Origin: Nonomuraea pusilla
GTDB taxonomy: Bacteria > Actinomycetota > Actinomycetes > Streptosporangiales > Streptosporangiaceae
NCBI RefSeq assembly: GCF_900109355.1
Contig: NZ_FOBF01000028.1
Coordinates: 1-64,000, forward strand
Direction of reading: 5' to 3'
DNA length: 64,000 nt
A program made the translations under genes and the position numbers. Below, piece by piece: positions 8,206 to 15,422 of the stretch. The notes under the pieces were generated by a model, which was given only the letters and a program-made list of their open reading frames with translations, made no database searches and had not been told where the DNA came from. The first letter of the stretch is position 1, and the number at the start of each line of letters is the position of its first letter.

Positions 8206-9173
8206 CCGGCGCGGGGCTCGCCGCCGCCCCCGGCCGGGCGGCCGTCCTGCCCGCGTGGGCCCGGTTCGCCGCCAGGCGGACACTGGCCGCCGCCGCCGTG
8301 CTGTGGGCCGCCGCCACCACCGCGTACGTGGCGCTGCTGCTCGCCCCCGGCGACACCGTGGACATCCTCGTCGGCGACGGCCCCGACACGCCCGGCATCC
8401 GGGCCGGGATCGTCGCCGAGTGGGGGCTCGACCGGCCGCAGGTCGTCCAGTACCTGTCGTACCTGTGGCGGCTGCTCCACGGCGACCTCGGCCGCTCCTA
8501 CCAGCTCCAGCGGGGAGTCGCGGACGTCCTCGCCGGCCAGGTCGGCCCCACCGCGCAGCTCACGCTCGCCGCGGCCGGCGTCGGCGTGACCCTGGCCTGC
8601 GTCATCGCGACGGCCACGGCGGGCAGGGGCCGCCTGGCGCGCGGCGCGGCCTCGGCCGCCGAACTGGCGTCGGTGTCGGTGCCGCCGTTCCTCATCGGGA
8701 TCGTGCTGCTCGCCGTGTTCTCGTTCACGCTCGGCTGGTTCCCCGTCTCCGGCGCCGAAGGGGCGCGGGCGCTCGTGCTGCCCGCGCTCGCGCTGGGCCT
8801 GCCCATCGCGGGCGTCCTCGGGCAGGTGCTGCGCGGCGGGCTCGAACGGGCGCTGGAACAGCCGTTCGCCGTCACCGCGCGGGCGCGTGGGCTCACCGAG
8901 CGGGCCCTCGTCACCAGGCACGCGCTCAGGCACGCGCTGCTGCCCGCCGTGACGCTGGCGGGCTGGTTCACCGGGACGCTGCTCGGCGGCGCCGTGATCA
9001 CCGAGGCGCTGTTCGGCCGCCCCGGGCTCGGCCAGGTCGCCATGCGGGCCGTGACGGGCCGCGACATGCCGGTCGTGATGGCCGTGGTGCTGCTGTCGGC
9101 CGTCGTGTACGTCACCGTCAGCACGCTGCTCGACCTGGCCTACCGGGTGATCGACCCGCGGACGAGGGGGTGA
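8202..9173 (+). CDS. ABC transporter permease (DppB-type)
   Basis: 323 residues with an ATGA overlap start. It has the DppB layout: an N-terminal membrane helix, LLLAPGDTVDILVGDGPDTP in the periplasmic loop, LSYLWRLLHGDLGRSYQ (the conserved DppB GDLG motif), then the binding-protein-dependent permease core. The EAA-like loop VTARARGLTERALVTRHALRHALLPAVT should contact the ATPase. It pairs with the DppC-like permease that follows after 4 nt. Confidence 0.9.
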   Translation: MTGAGLAAAPGRAAVLPAWARFAARRTLAAAAVLWAAATTAYVALLLAPGDTVDILVGDGPDTPGIRAGIVAEWGLDRPQVVQYLSYLWRLLHGDLGRSYQLQRGVADVLAGQVGPTAQLTLAAAGVGVTLACVIATATAGRGRLARGAASAAELASVSVPPFLIGIVLLAVFSFTLGWFPVSGAEGARALVLPALALGLPIAGVLGQVLRGGLERALEQPFAVTARARGLTERALVTRHALRHALLPAVTLAGWFTGTLLGGAVITEALFGRPGLGQVAMRAVTGRDMPVVMAVVLLSAVVYVTVSTLLDLAYRVIDPRTRG

Positions 9174-9177
9174 GGGG

Positions 9178-9972
9178 GTGCGCCTGGTCCTCCCCGGGGC
9201 GGTCCTCGTGCTGCTGGCGGTCGCCGTGGCCGCGCCAGGGCTGCTGGCCGCCTCCGACCCGCTCGCGGCCGACCCGGCGGCCGCGCTCGCGCCGCCCGGC
9301 GGCGCCCACTGGTTCGGCTCCGACCACCTCGGCCGGGACGTGCTGTCGAGAGTGGTGCACGGCGCCCGCCACTCCCTCGGCATCGGCGTCGCCGCCACCG
9401 CGCTGTCGGTCGCCGCGGGCGTCCTGCTCGGCCTGGCCGCCGGGCTGTCGCCCGCCTGGCTGGACGAGGCGCTGTCCCGCGCGTTCGACGTGCTGTCCAC
9501 CCTGCCCGAGCTGCTGCTCGCCCTGCTCGTCGTCGCCGTCACCGGGCCCGGCACGGGCAACGTGATCGCCGCCATCGCGGTCGCGCAGATCCCGACGTAC
9601 GCGCGGGTCGTCAGGGCGCAGACCTTCGTCGTCAGGCGGGCCGGCTACGTCGAGCACGCCGTGACGTCCGGCCGGTCCCGCTGGGCCGTCACGGCCGGGC
9701 ACGTCCTGCCCAACGTGCTCGGACCGATCCCGGTGCTCGCCACCATCGGCCTGGGCACGGCCGTGATCGCCTCGTCCGGCCTCAGCTTCCTCGGGATGGG
9801 GCCGCAGCCGCCCGCGGCCGAGTGGGGCGCGATGCTCGCCGGCGCCCGTGACTACCTGCGGGTCGCCTGGTGGGAGGCGCTGTTCCCCGGCGCCGCGATC
9901 ACCCTGACCGTCGCCTGCCTGACCGTCGTCGGCCGCGGGCTCCAGCGCCGCTTCGAAGGGAGGACGCCGTGA
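9178..9972 (+). CDS. ABC transporter permease (DppC-type)
   Basis: 264 residues from a GTG start that follows a GAGGGG ribosome binding site. The DppC signature is clear: HWFGSDHLGRDVLSRVVHGARHSL near the N-terminus, a permease core with SRAFDVLSTLPELLLALL, and a C-terminal SSGLSFLGMGPQPPAAEWGAML segment. It forms the heteromeric channel with the preceding permease. The stop overlaps the GTG of the ATPase gene, so the importer genes are translationally coupled. Confidence 0.9.
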   Translation: MRLVLPGAVLVLLAVAVAAPGLLAASDPLAADPAAALAPPGGAHWFGSDHLGRDVLSRVVHGARHSLGIGVAATALSVAAGVLLGLAAGLSPAWLDEALSRAFDVLSTLPELLLALLVVAVTGPGTGNVIAAIAVAQIPTYARVVRAQTFVVRRAGYVEHAVTSGRSRWAVTAGHVLPNVLGPIPVLATIGLGTAVIASSGLSFLGMGPQPPAAEWGAMLAGARDYLRVAWWEALFPGAAITLTVACLTVVGRGLQRRFEGRTP

Positions 9973-11660
9973 CCGCCGTCCACGGATCCGCTGACGCCCG
10001 CCCGTCCGCCGCAGCGCCCGCCGGGCCGCTCGTGGCCGTCGAGGACCTGCGCGTGAGCTTCGGCGCGGCCGAGGTGGTGCGGGGTGTCTCCCTGTCCGTC
10101 GCGCCGGGGGAGTGCGTGGCGCTCGTCGGCGAGTCGGGGTCGGGCAAGAGCGTCACCGCGAGGTCCCTGCTCGGCCTGGCGGGTCCCGGCGCCGCCGTGC
10201 GCGCCGCCGCGTTCTCCGTCGCCGGGCGCGACGCGCTCGCCTTCCGCGAGCCGGACTGGCGGCGGCTGCGCGGCTCGTTCGCCGGGCTCGTCCTGCAGGA
10301 CGCGCTCGGCTCCCTCGACCCGCTGCGCACGGCCGCCGCCGAGATCGGCGAGGTGCTGTCCGTCCACGGCGTGGTGCCGCGCCGGGCCCGCGCCGCCCGG
10401 GTGCTGGAGCTCCTGGCGGCGGCCGGCGTGCCCGAGCCCGCGCTGCGCGCCGGGCAGCGGCCCCACGAGCTGTCCGGCGGGCTGCGCCAGCGCGTGCTCA
10501 TCGCCTCCGCCGTCGCCGCCGGCCCCCGCCTGATCATCGCCGACGAGCCCACCACCGCGCTCGACGTCACCGTCCAGGCCCGGATCCTGCGCCTGCTCGC
10601 CGAGCGCCGGGCGGAGGGCACCGCGCTGCTGCTCATCAGCCACGACCTGGCCGTGGTCGCGTCGGTCGCCGACCGGGTCCTCGTCCTGCGCGACGGGCAG
10701 GTCGTCGAGCAGGGGCCCACCCGGGACGTGCTGTCCTCTCCCGCCCACCCCTACACCCGCTCCCTCCTCGCCGCCGTGCCCTCGGCCGCGACCAGGGGCG
10801 CGCGGCTGTCGGACGGCCCGCCGCCGCCGCCCCGGCGGCCCCCGGGCGGGGACGTCCCCGTGCTCGCCGCCACCGGCCTGGTCAGGTCGCACGGGCCGCG
10901 CCGCGCCGTCGGCGGCGTCTCCTTCGCGCTGCGCCCCGGCGAGACCCTCGGCGTCGTCGGCGAGTCCGGGTCGGGCAAGACCACGCTCGCCCGGCTCGTC
11001 CTCGGCCTGCTCGACCCCGACGCCGGCGAGGTCACCCTGCACGGGCGGCCGTGGAGCGGCGTGCGGGAACGCGCCCGCCGCCCCCTGCGGCCGTCCATCC
11101 AGCTCGTGTCGCAGAACCCGCTCGACTCGTTCGACCCGCGTCACACCGTCGGCAGGCTCGTCGCCGAGCCGCTGCGGCTGCCCCGGCGCGAGCGCCGGGC
11201 CCGGGTGCTCGACCTGCTGGAACGCGTCGGCCTGCCGCCGGGCACGGCCGCGCGCCACCCGCGCGAGCTGTCCGGCGGGCAGCGCCAGCGCGTCGCCATC
11301 GCGAGGGCCCTCGGCCCGCGCCCCGCCGTGCTTGTCTGCGACGAGCCCGTCTCGGCGCTCGACGTATCCGTGCAGGCCCAGGTGCTCGACCTGCTCGCCG
11401 AGCTGCAGGCGGAGAGGGGCCTGGCGATGCTGTTCATCTCGCACGACCTCGGGGTGGTCCGCCACGTCAGCGACCGCGTCCTGGTCATGAAGGACGGCGA
11501 GGCCGTCGAGGAGGGCGACGTGGAGGAGGTGTTCCTGCGCCCGCGCCACCCGTACACGCGGGCGCTGGTCGCCGCCGTGCCCCGGCTGCCGCCCGCCCGG
11601 CCGTCCCGTCCCGCGCCGTCACCCTCGTATGATCATCCGGAACGGTCGAGGACGAGCTGA
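9969..11660 (+). CDS. Fused dual ABC ATPase (DppD-DppF type)
   Basis: 563 residues holding two complete ABC ATPase domains. Domain 1 (about 20-270) has Walker A GESGSGKS, signature LSGGLRQR and Walker B LIIADEPTTALD. Domain 2 (about 295-545) has GESGSGKT, LSGGQRQR and VLVCDEPVSALD. Each ends with the oligopeptide-type HPYTRSLLAAVP or HPYTRALVAAVP extension. It is a single-chain equivalent of DppD plus DppF that energises the importer encoded just upstream. It closes the operon core; the ASCH gene starts 18 nt downstream and may be co-transcribed. Confidence 0.92.
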   Translation: MTAVHGSADARPSAAAPAGPLVAVEDLRVSFGAAEVVRGVSLSVAPGECVALVGESGSGKSVTARSLLGLAGPGAAVRAAAFSVAGRDALAFREPDWRRLRGSFAGLVLQDALGSLDPLRTAAAEIGEVLSVHGVVPRRARAARVLELLAAAGVPEPALRAGQRPHELSGGLRQRVLIASAVAAGPRLIIADEPTTALDVTVQARILRLLAERRAEGTALLLISHDLAVVASVADRVLVLRDGQVVEQGPTRDVLSSPAHPYTRSLLAAVPSAATRGARLSDGPPPPPRRPPGGDVPVLAATGLVRSHGPRRAVGGVSFALRPGETLGVVGESGSGKTTLARLVLGLLDPDAGEVTLHGRPWSGVRERARRPLRPSIQLVSQNPLDSFDPRHTVGRLVAEPLRLPRRERRARVLDLLERVGLPPGTAARHPRELSGGQRQRVAIARALGPRPAVLVCDEPVSALDVSVQAQVLDLLAELQAERGLAMLFISHDLGVVRHVSDRVLVMKDGEAVEEGDVEEVFLRPRHPYTRALVAAVPRLPPARPSRPAPSPSYDHPERSRTS

Positions 11661-11678
11661 TGCGGGGGCGACGGGACG

Positions 11679-12077
11679 ATGTGGCCAAGGGTCAACGGGA
11701 TGCGGGCGATGGAACTCGGCACGCCGGACGAGATGCGGGTCAGGCTGAACGCCCTCGTCCTGTCCGGGGCGAAGACCGCGACGACGGGTCTGCTCGCCGA
11801 GTACGCCGAGGAGGCGGAGGGCCTGGAGTACCCCGGTGAGCGGATCGCCCTCCTGGACGTCGAGGGCCACCACGCCGCCACGCTGGAGGTCACCGGGGTG
11901 GAGGTGAAGCCCTTCATCGAGGTGACGTGGGAGCACGCGGCGGCCGAGGGCGAGGGCGACGCCTCCCTCGACGACTGGCGCGCCGGCCACCGCCGCTTCT
12001 GGAGCCGCGTCGGCACGCCCGTGGAGGACCACACCCCCGTCGTGTGCATCGCGTTCAAGCTGGTCGAGCAGGGCTGA
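11679..12077 (+). CDS. ASCH-domain protein
   Basis: 132 residues with MELGTPDEMRVRLNALVLSGAKTATTGLLAEY, the ASCH-type start followed by a GERIALLDVEGHHAATLEVTGVEVKPFIEVTWEHAAAEGEG beta-barrel and a terminal DDWRAGHRRFWSR helix. ASCH domains are PUA-like folds; some members bind RNA or act as small amidohydrolases on modified cytidines (the YqfB group). ATG 11679 is used because the family normally has a few residues before the LGTP motif; ATG 11700 is the alternative. The gene ends 12 nt before the convergent nadE stop, with a short GC-rich hairpin (12083-12098) spanning the junction. Confidence 0.8.
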   Translation: MWPRVNGMRAMELGTPDEMRVRLNALVLSGAKTATTGLLAEYAEEAEGLEYPGERIALLDVEGHHAATLEVTGVEVKPFIEVTWEHAAAEGEGDASLDDWRAGHRRFWSRVGTPVEDHTPVVCIAFKLVEQG

Positions 12078-12089
12078 CGCCCGCCCCGA

Positions 12090-12920
12090 TCAGGGGGCGA
12101 TCGGCGGCCGCCGCTTGTGCTCGGTGAGCCGGTAGCGGCGGACGATCGCGTCGAAGGCGTCGTCGCCGACCGGCTTGCCCTCCAGGAAGTCGTCGATGTC
12201 GTCGTAGGTGACGCCGAGTGCCTCCTCGTCGGGCCTGCCCGGGTTCAGCGTCTCCAGGTCCGCGGTCGGGGTCTTGCCGACCAGCTCCGACGGCGCCCCC
12301 AGCGCCTGCGCCACGGCCCGTACGCGGCGCTTGGTCAGGCCGGTGAGCGGCACCACGTCGGCCGCGCCGTCGCCGAACTTCGTGAAGAAGCCCGAGACCG
12401 CCTCGGCGGCGTGGTCGGTGCCCACCACCAGGCCGTCGTCCGCGCCCGCCACCGCGAACTGGGCGATCATGCGCTGCCTGGCCTTGATGTTGCCGAGCAC
12501 GAAGTCCTGCTGGTGCGCGTCGCGGAACGCCATGCCGCCGGCGAGCAGCGCCTCCATCGCGGCGTCGGCGGCCGGCTTCACGTCCACCGTCAGGACCCGG
12601 TCGGGCCGGATGAACTCCAGCGCCAGCCGCGCGTCCCGCTCGTCGGCCTGGACGCCGTACGGCAGCCGCATCGCGACGAACGTCGCCTCCCGCCCGGCGG
12701 CCCTGGCCCGCTCCACGGCGAGCTGGCACAGCCGGCCCGCGGTCGTGGAGTCGACGCCTCCGCTGATGCCGAGCACCAGCGAGCGCAGTCCCGCGGAGGT
12801 CAGCCGGCCGGCGAGGAAGGCCACCCGGCGCTCGATCTCCTGCCGTGCGTCGAAGGACTCGCTCACCTGGAGATCACGGGCGATCTCCTGCTGCAGGGAC
12901 ATGGACGCCAGGTCGGTCAC
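12090..12920 (-). CDS. nadE: Ammonia-dependent NAD+ synthetase
   Basis: 276 residues, close to the 275 of the E. coli short form. It contains the N-type PP-loop LVLGISGGVDSTTAGRL and the later GTDHAAEAVSGFFTKFGDGAADVVPLTGLTKRRVRA block typical of NadE. There is no amidase domain, so it is the NH3-dependent type that amidates deamido-NAD+ in the last step of NAD synthesis. The GTG at 12920 is chosen because AGGAG lies 5 nt upstream; ATG 12902 is a weaker choice. It is transcribed towards the ASCH gene. Confidence 0.93.
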   Translation of the reverse strand: MTDLASMSLQQEIARDLQVSESFDARQEIERRVAFLAGRLTSAGLRSLVLGISGGVDSTTAGRLCQLAVERARAAGREATFVAMRLPYGVQADERDARLALEFIRPDRVLTVDVKPAADAAMEALLAGGMAFRDAHQQDFVLGNIKARQRMIAQFAVAGADDGLVVGTDHAAEAVSGFFTKFGDGAADVVPLTGLTKRRVRAVAQALGAPSELVGKTPTADLETLNPGRPDEEALGVTYDDIDDFLEGKPVGDDAFDAIVRRYRLTEHKRRPPIAP

Positions 12921-13074
12921 GCTCGCTCCTAGGTCGGGCCCCGGGGGACGGGGCGGCACGCGCCGCCGAGCCGGAAGGCGCGGGCGCGCGGGGGACGAAA
13001 GCACTCTAAAGGAGCCCCCCGAACCACCACATGCCGCCCACCCCGGGACGGAGGGCGGTGGGTCCGGGCCGAGA

Positions 13075-13104
13075 TTGACGGGCCGCGGAGCGGCACTCTA
13101 GGGT
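13075..13104 (+). promoter_or_regulatory. Putative promoter of the GH35 gene
   Basis: TTGACG (13075-13080) and TAGGGT (13099-13104) are separated by 18 bp. Transcription would start near 13111, immediately before the palindromic operator. Confidence 0.5.
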
Positions 13105-13115
13105 CCTCTCGCTGA

Positions 13116-13127
13116 GAAAGCGCTTTC
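13116..13127 (+). promoter_or_regulatory. LacI-family-type operator (GAAAGCGCTTTC)
   Basis: A perfect 12-bp palindrome with the central CG typical of LacI/GalR-family operators, here in the context TGAGAAAGCGCTTTCCAA. It sits over the predicted transcription start of the GH35 gene, an ideal position for repression. The cognate repressor is not obvious: the regulator encoded at 17888 carries a DeoR-type DNA-binding domain, so a LacI protein elsewhere may act here. Confidence 0.65.
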
Positions 13128-13172
13128 CAAGGTTCGCCGATCAGGCACTGGCAATCACAAAAGGGGCGTTCC

Positions 13173-14906
13173 GTGCGCGTGTTTTCCATCGACGACGGCT
13201 CATTCCGCCTCGACGGCGCCGAGTTCAGGGTGCTGTCCGGCGCCCTGCACTACTTCCGCGTGCATCCCGAGCAGTGGGGGCACCGGCTCGCGATGCTGCG
13301 CGCGATGGGGCTCAACACCGTCGAGACGTACGTGCCGTGGAACCTGCACGAGCCCAGCCCGGGGGAGTTCCGCCGGTTGGAGGAACTGGGCGCCTTCCTG
13401 GACGCGGCCGCGGCCGAGGGGCTGCTCGCGATCGTGCGGCCCGGCCCGTACATCTGCGCCGAGTGGGACAACGGCGGCCTGCCCGCCTGGCTGACCGGCC
13501 GACCGCGCACCAGCGACCCCGAGTACCTCGCGCACGTCGACCGCTACCTCGACCAGGTCCTGCCGCCGGTGACCGAGCGGCAGATCACCCGCGGCGGGAA
13601 CGTGATCATGGTGCAGGTGGAGAACGAGTACGGCTCCTACGGCACCGACCACGCCTACCTGCGGCACCTCGCCGACGGCCTGGTCGCGCGCGGCGTCGAG
13701 GTGCCGCTGTTCACCTCCGACGGCGCCGCCGACCACTACCTGACCGGCGGGACGATCCCCGGCGTGCTGGCCACGGTCAACTTCGGCTCCGAGCCGGAGC
13801 AGGCGTTCGCCGCGCTGCGCGCCCACCGCCCCGACGACCCGCTGTTCTGCATGGAGTTCTGGTGCGGCTGGTTCGACCACTGGGGGCAGCAGCACGTCAC
13901 CCGCGACCCGCGCGACGCCGCCGACACCCTGGAGCGCATCCTCGCCGCCGGGGCGTCGGTCAACATCTACATGGCGCACGGCGGCAGCAACCCAGGGACA
14001 CGGGCGGGCGCCAACCGCGCCGGCGACCAGCCCGACGGCGCCTGGCGGCCCACCGTGACCTCGTACGACTACGACGCCCCCATCGACGAGCGCGGCGCGC
14101 CCACCGAGAAGTTCTGGCTGTTCCGCGAGGTGCTGTCCCGCTACACCGAGGACCTGCCCGACGTTCCCGAGACGCCGCCCCTGCTGCCGCCCGCGACGCT
14201 GCACCCGGCCGGGACCGTCCCGCTGCGGCAGGCCATGGACGTCCTCGCGCGGCCCGAGGTGGTCTCGCCCGTTCCGCCCACGTTTGAGGAACTGGGACTG
14301 GAGCACGGGCTCGTCCTCTACCGCACCACCGTTCCAGGGCCGCGCGAGCCGCACCCGCTGACCCTGCGTGAGGTGCGCGACCGCGCCCACGTGTACGTCG
14401 ACGGGCGGCTCGCCGCCGTGGTCGAGCGCGACGCCGACGACCGTCCGCAGCCGGTCGCGGGCGGGTTCGCCACGGTCGAGGTGCTGGTGGAGTCGATGGG
14501 ACGCACCAACTACGGGCCGCTGCTCGGCGAGCGCAAGGGGCTCCTCGGCGGCGTCCTGCACCGCCTGCAGTACCTGCACGGGTACGCGGTCCGGGCGCTC
14601 CCGCTGGAGGACGTCTCGGGGCTGACCTTCGAGCCGGGGACGGCGGGGGAGCCGCCCGCGTTCTTCCTCACCACCCTGGAGGTGGCCGAGCCGGCGGACA
14701 CGTTCCTGGCGCTGCCGGGATGGGGCAAGGGGTACGTCTGGATCAACGGCGTCCTGCTCGGACGCTACTGGGACAGGGGGCCGCAGCGGACCCTCTACGT
14801 GCCCGCCCCGCTGCTGAGGGCGGGCACCAACGAGATCGTCCACCTGGAACTCGACCGCGCCGGCTCCGCCCTGGAACTGCGCGAGACCCCCGACCTCGGC
14901 ACCTAA
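13173..14906 (+). CDS. GH35 beta-galactosidase
   Basis: 577 residues from a GTG with an upstream AAAGGGG ribosome binding site. The GH35 core is unmistakable: FRVLSGALHYFRVHPEQW, GLNTVETYVPWNLHEP, IVRPGPYICAEWDNGGLPAWL. The acid/base Glu is about residue 152 in VENEYGSYG and the nucleophile Glu about residue 228 in CMEFWCGWFDHWG. The C-terminal half (from about 370) has the jelly-roll accessory domains with GKGYVWINGVLLGRYWDRGPQ. No signal peptide, so it is cytoplasmic and would release galactose from imported oligosaccharides. It sits at one end of the carbohydrate locus, behind its own promoter and operator. Confidence 0.93.
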   Translation: MRVFSIDDGSFRLDGAEFRVLSGALHYFRVHPEQWGHRLAMLRAMGLNTVETYVPWNLHEPSPGEFRRLEELGAFLDAAAAEGLLAIVRPGPYICAEWDNGGLPAWLTGRPRTSDPEYLAHVDRYLDQVLPPVTERQITRGGNVIMVQVENEYGSYGTDHAYLRHLADGLVARGVEVPLFTSDGAADHYLTGGTIPGVLATVNFGSEPEQAFAALRAHRPDDPLFCMEFWCGWFDHWGQQHVTRDPRDAADTLERILAAGASVNIYMAHGGSNPGTRAGANRAGDQPDGAWRPTVTSYDYDAPIDERGAPTEKFWLFREVLSRYTEDLPDVPETPPLLPPATLHPAGTVPLRQAMDVLARPEVVSPVPPTFEELGLEHGLVLYRTTVPGPREPHPLTLREVRDRAHVYVDGRLAAVVERDADDRPQPVAGGFATVEVLVESMGRTNYGPLLGERKGLLGGVLHRLQYLHGYAVRALPLEDVSGLTFEPGTAGEPPAFFLTTLEVAEPADTFLALPGWGKGYVWINGVLLGRYWDRGPQRTLYVPAPLLRAGTNEIVHLELDRAGSALELRETPDLGT

Positions 14907-15422
14907 CCCCCGCCCGCCCCCTGATCCGCCGTGCCCGGCACGGCGCCCACCCGACCCTCCGCCGGGCCGGGCGCCGTGCCCGCCCGACCCTTCGTCTCCC
15001 GGGTCCAGCGCGCGTCCGCCTGACCCCTGATCCGCCGAGCCGGGCACTGTGCCCGCCCACCCCTTCATCCGCCGAGCCCGACGCGGCGCCCGCCCGGCCC
15101 CTGATCCGCCGACCCCGGTGCGGCGCCCGTCCCTTCATCCCCCGGCCCGGTGCGGCGCCCGTCCCTTCATCCGCCGGGTCCGGCGCCATGCCCGCTCGAC
15201 TGCCTCCCACCTGCCGGCCCTGCCCGCCGTCGGGAAGGCCGTCGCCCTGCCGCCACGTTCGCCCTTCTGCCGCCCGTGCCTCAGACCGCCCTGACCCGCC
15301 GCCCTTCCCCTGCCCGCCGTGACGGACCGGGGCGTGCCGGGGTGTGGCGAGGCGGGCCGGGGCCTTGGGCGGGCCGGGGCGGGCAGGTGGGCGGCCCTGC
15401 CAGCTTTGGGTGTGTGAGGTGG
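14907..15422. repeat. Gene-free spacer with degenerate GC-rich tandem repeats
   Basis: No convincing gene lies in this 516-bp stretch between the GH35 gene and the convergent DUF2264 gene. From about 14910 to 15200 it contains repeated, diverged units of roughly 35-40 bp built on CCCTTCATCCGCCG or CCCCTGATCCGCCG followed by a GGCGCCCGCCC-like tail. The rest is unstructured GC-rich DNA. Short ORFs through it follow the repeat and are not credible proteins. Confidence 0.6.

Noticed and set aside
15049..15322. Small ORFs across the repeat spacer
   Set aside because: They translate degenerate tandem repeats and lack ribosome binding sites and domain similarity.
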